Source: Desulfobacteraceae bacterium
Lineage (GTDB): Bacteria > Desulfobacterota > Desulfobacteria > Desulfobacterales > UBA11574
Direction: 5' to 3'
DNA length: 5,242 bases
NCBI GenBank assembly: GCA_002868985.1
Contig: PKTV01000315.1
Location: forward strand, 1-5,242
Shown: in pieces, positions 1 through 5,242 of the stretch
How the letters are laid out: each line of letters starts with the position of its first letter
Numbering within the stretch: the first letter of the stretch is position 1
The notes under the pieces: generated by a model
What the model was told of the DNA's origin: nothing
Database searches by the model: none
What the model saw: the letters and a program-made list of their open reading frames with translations, nothing else
Program-made: the position numbers and the translations under genes

Positions 1-256
1 AACGGCTGCCAAAGTCATGGATCTCACCGATTCCATGATTCGGAAAAACCGACTGACCGCCCTGATGGTAACCCACAATATGAATCAGGCCCTGATTTTC
101 GGCAACCGGCTGATTATGCTTCATGTGGGTGGTGTGATTCTGGATGTAAGGGGTGAAGAAAAGAAAGATCTCACGATTGGGGACCTGTTGGCCAGATTCT
201 ATGAAGTGCAGGGAGAGGACTTTTCCTTGGACAAAATGCTGTTGACCCAACCTTAG
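1..256 (+). CDS. ABC transporter ATP-binding protein, C-terminal part (5' truncated by window edge)
   Basis: Reading from base 2, 84 codons are open up to a TAG stop at 254-256; the start, Walker A, signature and Walker B motifs lie upstream of the window. The visible part carries the end of an ATPase domain: a beta strand followed by MVTHN, whose histidine (codon 74-76) is the H-loop residue that contacts the ATP gamma-phosphate. The stretch after it, with NRLIMLH and then GEEKKDLTIGDLL, resembles the C-terminus of the uncharacterised ATPases of the COG1101 type. These are usually paired with a TrpX-like substrate-binding lipoprotein and a permease. That subfamily assignment is from memory and moderately sure; that it is an ABC ATPase is quite sure. 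It would sit on the cytoplasmic face of a membrane importer, and the substrate cannot be told from here. It is convergent with the pncAB operon, so it is probably the last gene of its own operon. Confidence 0.82.
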   Translation, partial: TAAKVMDLTDSMIRKNRLTALMVTHNMNQALIFGNRLIMLHVGGVILDVRGEEKKDLTIGDLLARFYEVQGEDFSLDKMLLTQP

Positions 257-508
257 AACTTTACCACGATAAAAGATAGCTCACTACCGGGATGATTGCA
301 ATAATGGGCCAATGGCGACACACAAAATTAAACGTGTATTTCTGTGATGGAGAACCTTGATTCAGAAGGGCATATCGTAAACTCATTAATTTTTACAGCA
401 AATAAGAGTAAAGAAGTTACCTCCAAAGTAAACAAAACTGCAATATTAATTGCGCTTGCTATATCTGGAATCTAACCCGAAATCCGGATAAGATTCGAGT
501 TCAGGCTT
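257..508. other. AT-rich intergenic gap between convergent genes, with one doubtful 42-codon ORF
   Basis: This gap separates the stop of the ABC ATPase from the stop of pncB, so no promoter is required here. I see no clear intrinsic terminator for the plus-strand gene. One small plus-strand frame runs from ATG at 347 to TAA at 473-475 (42 residues, starting MENLDSEGH and ending in the hydrophobic NKTAILIALAISGI). It has no Shine-Dalgarno sequence ahead of it and no family I recognise, so I do not call it a gene. On the minus strand a GGAGG-like stretch near 418-424 has no start codon at a suitable distance. The right end holds the hairpin described separately. Confidence 0.6.
468..496 (-). 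terminator. Candidate 3' hairpin for the pncA-pncB transcript
   Basis: On the minus strand, starting 12 bases after the pncB stop, GAATCT pairs with AGATTC (6 bp). A T/T mismatch follows, then ATCCG pairs with CGGGT (5 bp including one T-G wobble) around the 5-base loop GATTT. The wobble becomes an A-C mismatch in plus-strand RNA, so the structure is stronger in the pncAB transcript, as expected for its 3' end. No U-run follows directly, so this is not a canonical intrinsic terminator. It may work with processing or Rho, or be chance. Confidence 0.35.
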
Positions 509-1837
509 TCACCTTTTTTGCAGATCTTGAATACGCCGGCTGAGTTTGACAGGATAGGCGTTATGATCCTGAATCGACTTGTATCTGTCATCTAACGCGG
601 CAAAGTTTTCTTTGAACTTTTCCTGAAGCATTTGAAGTTGAGGATGCGAACGCAATATTTTTCCGTTTCCCATAACCTTTTCCAGCAAGGGTTTTCCTTC
701 AGCTATGATTTCGTCTCTTTGACCGATGATATCTTCCGAATAACGTCCATTTTGATCCGACTTTCTAAAAACCTGCTTTTCACCGGCCAGAGTTACTTTG
801 CCCGGGCTCAGTTTCCTCACGTCGCGCCCTTTAAACCGGACCATCTTGTAGACAACATCAACAAAAGGAGCATCTGCGGAAACCCCGACTTTGGTCCCCA
901 CCCCAAATGCATCAATCAGGGCACCTTCCGAAATAACCTTGGCAATTTTAAACTCATCAAACCCGCTGCTGGCAAAAATCTTTACATCATAAAGACCGGC
1001 ATCGTCAAATATTTTGCGAACTTCTCGACTGGGCCCCGCCATATCTCCGCTGTCAAGGCGAACCCCGATGAGTGTATGCCCTTTTTTTTGCATTTCTTTG
1101 GCGACGGCAGCGGCATGTCGCGCGCCCTCAACACTATCATAAGTGTCGATGAGAAATATTGAATGGTCAGGAAATGTATCTGCATACGCAAAGAAGGCAT
1201 CAAGTTCATTGTCAAAGGCCGAAACATAAGAATGGGCCATGGTTCCGGAGATGGGAATACCGTATATTTTCCCGGCCAAGACATTGCTGGTGGCCGCAAA
1301 TCCGGCAATAAACGTGCTGCGAGCCACCTTGATTCCGGCATCCTGTCCCTGAGTTCTACGCAAAGAAAAGTCAATCAAGGGACGCCCTTCAGCGGCATGA
1401 AAGCATCGGGCCGCTTTTGACGCGATCATGGTTTGAAACCCGATGGTGTTCAACACAAAAGTTTCGATGAGTTGGGCCTCAACGATCGGCGCCGTCACTT
1501 CCATTACCGGCTCATTGGCAAAAAAGACCATGCCCTCCGGCATGGCATAAACGTCACCGGTAAAGCGGAGTTGCCTTAGGTAATCAAGGAAATGTTTCGA
1601 AAAACGACCGGTACTATGCAGGTAGCTTATATCCGGGTCAGAAAATCGGAACGCAGCCAGTTCATCCAACACCTGATCGAGACCTGCTGCCACAAAAAAA
1701 TTGCGGGTGGCATAAACGTCTCGGATGTACAGAGAAAATGTTGCCGTATCAAATACCTGATGGGCAAAATAACTGGCCGCCATAGTCAATTCGTAAAGAT
1801 CTGTAAACAGTGGGCCTGCTCGGTGGTGTTCTGTCAT
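509..1837 (-). CDS. pncB: Nicotinate phosphoribosyltransferase (NAD salvage)
   Basis: The 442-residue protein catalyses nicotinate + PRPP (with ATP hydrolysis) to nicotinate mononucleotide and pyrophosphate, the entry of the Preiss-Handler route to NAD in the cytoplasm. Family motifs visible in order are TDLYELTM (12-19), DFSLRRTQG (156-164, phosphate/substrate site), GTMAHS (198-203) with H202 as the likely autophosphorylated histidine, GVRLDSGD (258-265), SSGFDEFKI (290-298) and FGVGTKVG (311-318, PRPP-binding loop region). Length fits the usual 400-490 residues, and no key motif is missing. The ATG at 1837-1835 overlaps the pncA stop as ATGA. The best ribosome site is a weak GGAG (1848-1851) about 10 bases upstream, so translation is probably coupled to pncA. 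The upstream neighbour makes its substrate, which supports the nicotinate rather than nicotinamide assignment; a NadV-type enzyme would not need a nicotinamidase. Confidence 0.95.
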   Translation of the reverse strand: MTEHHRAGPLFTDLYELTMAASYFAHQVFDTATFSLYIRDVYATRNFFVAAGLDQVLDELAAFRFSDPDISYLHSTGRFSKHFLDYLRQLRFTGDVYAMPEGMVFFANEPVMEVTAPIVEAQLIETFVLNTIGFQTMIASKAARCFHAAEGRPLIDFSLRRTQGQDAGIKVARSTFIAGFAATSNVLAGKIYGIPISGTMAHSYVSAFDNELDAFFAYADTFPDHSIFLIDTYDSVEGARHAAAVAKEMQKKGHTLIGVRLDSGDMAGPSREVRKIFDDAGLYDVKIFASSGFDEFKIAKVISEGALIDAFGVGTKVGVSADAPFVDVVYKMVRFKGRDVRKLSPGKVTLAGEKQVFRKSDQNGRYSEDIIGQRDEIIAEGKPLLEKVMGNGKILRSHPQLQMLQEKFKENFAALDDRYKSIQDHNAYPVKLSRRIQDLQKR

Positions 1838-2355
1838 GAGACATCGGCTCCGTATATCTTTTCCATCCGTTTCAAACTGAATTGGTGCATCTCAGGATCA
1901 AAATCGGCAACCCCTTTGACGGGAACGCCAATTTTATAGTCCCGGTTGGCCAGCCCGCCCACGGTATCCATCACACAAATCGACGTGCAGACACCCACCA
2001 CCTCAATTTCATCCACATCGTAAGCTTTGAGAACATTTTCAAGATCGGTTCCGTAAAAACCGCTGTATCGCTTTTTTGGAATCACCGTTTCACCGGCTTG
2101 AGGCGAAAGCTCAGGGATAACATCACAACCCCAGGTTCCTGCAACGCTGTGTTTGGGAAACTTCTCGAACTCTTTGTCATCTTCATCATGCGAATCCTGA
2201 AGATATATCACAAGATCCTTGCGATTTCGATAACCCGTCAGTCTCTCTTGGATAAAGGGAACAATCGATCTCGCCGTGTCGCCACAATAAAGCGCGCCCT
2301 TTTCATCCACAAAGTCGTTTAACATATCAACGATGATCAATGCTTTTTTGGGCAT
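1834..2355 (-). CDS. pncA: Nicotinamidase, isochorismatase-fold cysteine hydrolase
   Basis: This 173-residue cytoplasmic enzyme is predicted to hydrolyse nicotinamide to nicotinate and ammonia, supplying PncB. The isochorismatase-like fold shows a complete catalytic triad: D10 in IVDMLNDFV, K94 in the KKRYSGF motif, and C127 in GVCTSICV, which matches the family pattern GxxTxxCV. The metal site expected of nicotinamidases is also present, with D54 and H56 in QDSHD and a further histidine at H69 in KHSVAGTWG. Isochorismatases proper usually lack this metal site, so together with the adjacent pncB it favours nicotinamidase. Length is close to that of archaeal and mycobacterial PncA (about 180-190). 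The start at 2355 is supported by AAGGAGG 5 bases upstream. The last four bases overlap the pncB start. It is the first gene of the operon and is transcribed divergently from the zinc transporter genes. Confidence 0.93.
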   Translation of the reverse strand: MPKKALIIVDMLNDFVDEKGALYCGDTARSIVPFIQERLTGYRNRKDLVIYLQDSHDEDDKEFEKFPKHSVAGTWGCDVIPELSPQAGETVIPKKRYSGFYGTDLENVLKAYDVDEIEVVGVCTSICVMDTVGGLANRDYKIGVPVKGVADFDPEMHQFSLKRMEKIYGADVS

Positions 2356-2360
2356 TCCTG

Positions 2361-2367
2361 CCTCCTT
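2361..2367 (-). promoter_or_regulatory. Strong ribosome binding site of pncA
   Basis: On the minus strand AAGGAGG ends 5 bases before the pncA ATG, a near-perfect complement to the 16S rRNA tail. It fixes the pncA start and contrasts with the poor sites of pncB and znuA. Confidence 0.85.
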
Positions 2368-2384
2368 TTTGGTGGATGATTTTT

Positions 2385-2412
2385 ATATTAAAATATGAGC
2401 CTGAAATTTCAA
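2385..2412 (-). promoter_or_regulatory. Candidate sigma70-type promoter of the pncA-pncB operon
   Basis: On the minus strand TTGAAA (2412-2407) is followed after 16 bases by TAATAT (2390-2385), ending 29 bases before the pncA start codon. The perfect 10-base palindrome TGAAATTTCA (2402-2411) overlaps the -35 box and could be an operator half or whole site. AT-richness makes both matches easy to obtain by chance, so this is a prediction only. Confidence 0.4.
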
Positions 2413-2460
2413 GGAAATTTTGATAAGGTTGAACATTCTTGACTATTTGCGTAATTTAAG

Positions 2461-2474
2461 GTTATTTGTTTAAC
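2461..2474 (+). promoter_or_regulatory. Candidate Zur-like operator upstream of znuA
   Basis: GTTA-N6-TAAC forms an inverted repeat about 35 bases before the earliest possible znuA start codon and inside the likely promoter zone. It recalls the GTTAT...ATAAC core of proteobacterial Zur boxes, but the spacer is one base longer and the flanks are not symmetric. Two weak -35 candidates lie just upstream, TTGAAC (2429-2434) and TTGACT (2439-2444), neither with a good -10 partner. Zinc-dependent repression of znu operons by Zur is well known; that this dyad is the site is inference. Confidence 0.25.
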
Positions 2475-2557
2475 TATTGCTTTTAGGAAAATGATTTTTT
2501 GAATATATTGTGTTCTTCATGAGATATCCGAACGCCCTATTAGAAAATATGGAACAT

Positions 2558-3541
2558 ATGAATTTGCAGAATGAAATTTATAGAACACATTGTCAATTTT
2601 TTTTTGAGGCAGTTCGAATATCTCTTCGCACCTTTTTTTTTATTCTGTGCTTTTTAATTTTCCAACTTCACCCAACTGCATGCATGTCAAAAAAACTTCC
2701 GGTGATTGCCAGCATTTACCCCATTGCCGACATGGTTCAGCAGGTGGGCGGTGATTATGTTGATGTAACTTTTGTTCTGCCGGCAGGTGCAAGCCCCCAT
2801 ACCTTTGAACCCAAGCCAAGTCTTGTAAGGACATTTTCTTCTGCACGCATTTTCTTTATGATCGGCGCCGGGCTGGAATTCTGGGCCGACAAATTCGTCA
2901 AGCTGGCTGGATCAGAATTAATGACGGTGGTTTTATCTCAAGACGTCGATCTGATAGAAACAACCGACCATGATCATGAAAACCACCATCATAAAAAGGG
3001 AACGACGGTTTCAGAAAACAAACCGATGGTTGCCAATCCCCACATATGGCTCGACCCTGTCATTGCAAAATCGATGGTCAATAAAATTACAACTGCCCTT
3101 TGCGAAGTTGATCCGCAGAACGTATCGTATTATAAACAAAGAAGCCTGGATTATTTACAAGCGCTTGATAAACTCCACCAGATGATTCAAGGAACGGTTT
3201 CTAACTTTAAAATGAAAAAATACATTGCCTTTCATGCGTCGTGGGATTATTTTGCCAGACGATATGGCCTTGAATCTTTGGGCGTCATTGAAGCGGCGCC
3301 GGGCCGAAATCCGACACCGATACAGATTAAAAATATCGTAGCGATGATTAATAAATATCATATTCGAGCCGTATTCGCCGAACCGCAGCTTAATTATCAG
3401 GCAGCGAAAGTCATTGCCAGAGAAGCGGATGTCAAGGTCCTTTTGCTTGATCCCATGGGAAATCCCAAACAAAAATACGGCAACACCTACATGGATCTTA
3501 TGAAGCACAATCTAAACATATTGCAGGAGGCCATGAAGTGA
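2558..3541 (+). CDS. znuA: Periplasmic zinc-binding protein of ABC importer
   Basis: This is a cluster A-I metal-binding protein that captures zinc in the periplasm and delivers it to ZnuB. Numbered from ATG 2558 (327 residues), a basic n-region precedes the hydrophobic segment at 25-37, and the mature domain starts near KKLPVIASIYP. The four expected metal ligands are H81 (ASPHTFEP), H162 (NPHIWLDP), H226 (FHASWDYF) and D298 (LLLDPMG). The His/Asp-rich loop DHDHENHHH at 137-145 is typical of zinc rather than manganese members. C42 after PTA could be a lipid anchor, but the box is poor. The start is uncertain: GTG 2510, ATG 2519 and ATG 2549 are also in frame, none with a good Shine-Dalgarno. 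I chose 2558 for the shorter n-region and a weak GGA just upstream. Two runs of nine T (2597-2605, 2633-2641) encode Phe triplets in the leader. The stop overlaps znuC. Confidence 0.93.
   Translation: MNLQNEIYRTHCQFFFEAVRISLRTFFFILCFLIFQLHPTACMSKKLPVIASIYPIADMVQQVGGDYVDVTFVLPAGASPHTFEPKPSLVRTFSSARIFFMIGAGLEFWADKFVKLAGSELMTVVLSQDVDLIETTDHDHENHHHKKGTTVSENKPMVANPHIWLDPVIAKSMVNKITTALCEVDPQNVSYYKQRSLDYLQALDKLHQMIQGTVSNFKMKKYIAFHASWDYFARRYGLESLGVIEAAPGRNPTPIQIKNIVAMINKYHIRAVFAEPQLNYQAAKVIAREADVKVLLLDPMGNPKQKYGNTYMDLMKHNLNILQEAMK
3525..3530 (+). promoter_or_regulatory. Ribosome binding site that decides the znuC GTG start
   Basis: AGGAGG, inside the last codons of znuA, lies 7 bases before GTG 3538. 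The nearby ATG at 3533 is in the znuA frame and is followed at once by the znuA stop, so GTG is the credible znuC start. Confidence 0.8.
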
Positions 3542-4350
3542 AACATACGGCCATAGATACGAAAAATGATAAAGAACCCATTGTGGAATTGAATGATGTA
3601 TGGGTGGCATACGATGGCAAATGGATTCTAAAATCCATTTACTTTAACTGCTATCCCGGTGAAATATTCGGTATCGTCGGCCCTAACGGCGGCGGCAAAA
3701 CCACTTTGCTGAATGTTATTCTTGGACTTGTGAGCCCCCAAAAAGGCTCTGTTCAATTATTTGGAAGCCAACCCGACAAACAAAGCAGGCTGGAGGTCGG
3801 GTATCTTCCCCAGATTTCCCATGCAGACCAATCCTTTCCGGTTACTGTCCTCGATGTCGTTCTCATGGGCCTTTATAGTCGTATCGGCCTTTTCCACAGG
3901 CCGGACCGTAACAGCAAAAAGATTGCCATGGACCTGCTTTCACAGATAAATATGGCTGACCATGCAACAAGACCCTTTGCCGTGCTTTCAGGCGGACAAC
4001 AGCAACGGGTCAACATCGCACGGGCAATGGCTTCAAAACCGAAACTTTTAGTCCTTGATGAGCCTTCAACCGGTGTCGACAGCGTGGCTCAGGAAGATTT
4101 CTATGAACTTTTGGCAAAATTTAGAAATGAGCAAGGCATATCCGCAATCATGGTGTCACACGATATCGGGGTTATTACTTCCCATGCAGACCAGGTTGCG
4201 TGTCTGAATGTTGAGCTTCACTATCATGACGAGCCGGACTTCTGTTTTTCGCCGGATATAACAAAAAAGGTTTTTGGAAAAGACCTTAAAGTTATTGTTC
4301 ATGATGATAAATGTGCAACCTGTTATCACAGGCATCAAGACCATGATTGA
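3538..4350 (+). CDS. znuC: Zinc ABC importer ATP-binding protein
   Basis: The 270-residue cytoplasmic ATPase powers zinc import through ZnuB. All nucleotide-binding motifs are intact: Walker A GPNGGGKTT (48-56, K54), Q-loop Q92 in YLPQ, signature LSGGQQQR (150-157), Walker B LLVLDEP (170-176) with catalytic E175, the D-loop region STGVDS (177-182), and H-loop H208 in MVSHD. After the ATPase core, a 60-residue extension runs through LHYHDEP (227-233) and ends in a Cys/His-rich tail, CATCYHRHQDHD (259-270). The tail has a CxxCxHxH arrangement that could bind a metal ion. His-rich ZnuC tails are known in several bacteria; the paired cysteines are less familiar to me. The GTG start shares GTGA with the znuA stop and has a strong ribosome site, indicating coupled translation. 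The 3' end overlaps znuB by 8 bases. ATPases of manganese importers are similar, so the zinc assignment leans on ZnuA. Confidence 0.93.
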   Translation: MKHTAIDTKNDKEPIVELNDVWVAYDGKWILKSIYFNCYPGEIFGIVGPNGGGKTTLLNVILGLVSPQKGSVQLFGSQPDKQSRLEVGYLPQISHADQSFPVTVLDVVLMGLYSRIGLFHRPDRNSKKIAMDLLSQINMADHATRPFAVLSGGQQQRVNIARAMASKPKLLVLDEPSTGVDSVAQEDFYELLAKFRNEQGISAIMVSHDIGVITSHADQVACLNVELHYHDEPDFCFSPDITKKVFGKDLKVIVHDDKCATCYHRHQDHD

Positions 4351-5146
4351 TATATTCAGCCTTCAATTTATGCAAAATGCCTTTTTGGCGGGAATGATGC
4401 TCAGCTTCGTTCTGGCGGTGGTTTCATTTTTCGTCGTGTTACGTCGTTTGTCCTTTATCGGCGTCGGTGTGGCACACTCGGCCTTCGGCGGTGTAGCTTT
4501 GGGGGCGCTTTTGGGGATATCTCCAACACTTACTGCCATCGGTTTCGCCGTGGTCGTATCCAATGCCATTGGTTATATCGGAAAAAAGGGGCACCTGGGC
4601 ACGGATACCGCCATCGGCATATTTTTCCCTTTAGCAATGGCTATGGGCGTTATTTTTATCGGCATGTCGGATCAATACAACGTGGATCTTTTCGGTTATC
4701 TTTTCGGCAACATTCTGGCAATTACCCGGCAGGATTTGATTATCACTGCAGTACTTGGGGGGCTGGTACTTCTTTCAACTGTGCTGTTTTTTAAAGAATT
4801 ACTGTTTGTTGCCTATGATCGGGAAGTTGCTTTTGTCAGTGGAATGCCGGTCGCCTTTCTTGATCATTTTTTCCTGACCATCCTTGCCCTATCCGTGGTG
4901 ATCAGTATGAAAATTATCGGAATCATCCTTGTTTCCGCACTCCTGGTGATCCCTGGCGCGGCCGCTTCACAGATAACCCATCGTTATAATTCCATGATCG
5001 CCGTTTCAATACTCATCGCACTGATATCCACCAGCGGCGGCCTCATTATCTCTTATTATGCCGACCTGCCGTCCGGCGCAACGATTGTTACATTGGCATC
5101 TCTTATTTTTTTTGCAACATTTACGGTGGGTCAAACACGCAAATAG
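4343..5146 (+). CDS. znuB: Zinc ABC importer permease, ABC-3 family
   Basis: This 267-residue inner-membrane protein forms the transport channel, presumably as a dimer. It is highly hydrophobic with roughly seven to nine predicted membrane segments, for example around 13-33, 47-79, 90-108, 131-150, 173-208 and 217-238. Family landmarks are RRLSFIGVGVAHSAFGGVALG (34-54; interior shortened by the family as an AHS motif, H45), SALLVIPGAAA (198-208) and ADLPSGATIV (240-249). Length matches ZnuB/MntB proteins (about 260-290). The frame stays open upstream to 4274, but that part lies inside znuC and would add a polar leader. I therefore take ATG 4343, giving an 8-base overlap with znuC and only a weak AGG about 10 bases upstream; ATG 4370 is a less likely alternative. 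Coupling to znuC translation is likely. No clear terminator follows the stop. Confidence 0.93.
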   Translation: MIDIFSLQFMQNAFLAGMMLSFVLAVVSFFVVLRRLSFIGVGVAHSAFGGVALGALLGISPTLTAIGFAVVVSNAIGYIGKKGHLGTDTAIGIFFPLAMAMGVIFIGMSDQYNVDLFGYLFGNILAITRQDLIITAVLGGLVLLSTVLFFKELLFVAYDREVAFVSGMPVAFLDHFFLTILALSVVISMKIIGIILVSALLVIPGAAASQITHRYNSMIAVSILIALISTSGGLIISYYADLPSGATIVTLASLIFFATFTVGQTRK

Positions 5147-5242
5147 TTAGTGTCCATCCATAAATGGCCCTTTTTGTCCTGCTCGGCGTTCTCCGCGGGT
5201 TTCCGGCTGCGGCGTACAGACGTACGCCTTCCTGTCCCGTGA
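5147..5242. repeat. Probable edge of a dispersed, GC-richer repeat element (continues past window)
   Basis: Directly after the znuB stop the base composition shifts from AT-rich to distinctly GC-richer, and the segment contains a perfect hairpin. On the minus strand one frame is open from the window edge to TAA at 5149-5147 (31 codons, with CTPQPETR and FMDGH). I recall this kind of short peptide from repeated intergenic elements of Desulfobacterales genomes, where it is probably not a true protein. That recollection is unverified. Only one copy is in this window, so repetition itself cannot be seen here. It could instead be the 3' end of a real minus-strand gene. Confidence 0.4.
5211..5228. 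repeat. Perfect 7-bp inverted repeat hairpin
   Basis: GGCGTAC and GTACGCC are exact reverse complements separated by the 4-base loop AGAC, giving a stable hairpin on either strand. No T-run follows on the plus strand (TTCCTGTCCC), so it does not look like an intrinsic terminator of znuACB. It more likely belongs to the repeat element that begins near 5147. Confidence 0.6.

Noticed and set aside
632..1420. Plus-strand open frames opposite pncB (632-1162 and 1163-1420)
   Set aside because: They are antisense to a gene with all its family motifs intact, show no recognisable domain, and have no ribosome site.
1882..2322. 146-codon plus-strand frame opposite pncA
   Set aside because: It lies wholly antisense to pncA, whose triad and metal residues are complete; the frame has no recognisable family.
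2491..2502. ATG ATT TTT TGA after an AGGA, a possible 3-codon leader peptide before znuA
   Set aside because: A short in-frame stop after AGGA in an AT-rich region is expected by chance and no attenuator structure accompanies it.
4274..4342. Upstream extension of the znuB frame beginning at ATG 4274
   Set aside because: It lies inside the znuC coding sequence and would add a 23-residue leader not expected in ABC-3 permeases; ATG 4343 gives the usual short N-terminus and a typical operon overlap.
5151..5175. znuB terminator from CCAT/ATGG followed by a T-run (5171-5175)
   Set aside because: The stem is only 4 bp with a 2-base loop, too small to form a stable terminator hairpin.
1..5242. CRISPR arrays, tRNA or rRNA genes, transposase genes, toxin-antitoxin or defence genes
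   Set aside because: None were seen: no regularly spaced repeats, no cloverleaf-like or rRNA sequence, and all long frames are accounted for by transport and NAD salvage genes.

Overview
The window looks like an ordinary chromosomal stretch from a Gram-negative, moderately AT-rich bacterium. The zinc-transport proteins, and the short repeat at the right edge, remind me of sulfate-reducing Desulfobacterales (former Deltaproteobacteria). That placement is an impression from memory, not the result of a search.

Layout, left to right. (1) Bases 1-256 (+) hold the last 84 codons of an ABC-transporter ATPase whose front lies outside the window. (2) Bases 257-508 are an AT-rich gap between convergent genes, ending in a hairpin that folds better in the minus-strand transcript. 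(3) Bases 509-2355 (-) hold a two-gene nicotinamide salvage operon: pncA (nicotinamidase) is transcribed first and overlaps pncB (nicotinate phosphoribosyltransferase) by 4 bases. (4) Bases 2356-2557 form a divergent, very AT-rich control region. It has a good ribosome binding site and a plausible promoter for pncA, and a weak GTTA-N6-TAAC dyad that could be a Zur-type operator for the zinc genes. (5) Bases 2558-5146 (+) hold a complete high-affinity zinc uptake operon, znuA-znuC-znuB, with overlapping gene junctions (4 and 8 bases). (6) Bases 5147-5242 are a GC-richer segment with a perfect 7-bp hairpin, probably the edge of a dispersed repeat that continues beyond the window.

How the genes work together. 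PncA converts nicotinamide to nicotinate, and PncB converts nicotinate to nicotinate mononucleotide, feeding NAD synthesis. ZnuA captures zinc in the periplasm, ZnuB is the membrane channel, and ZnuC powers import. The divergent pairing of NAD salvage with zinc uptake may be chance.

I found no convincing evidence of a new system. The points most worth a second look are the Cys/His-rich tail of ZnuC, the long T-runs in the signal-peptide region of znuA, the possible operator between the divergent operons, and the right-edge repeat.
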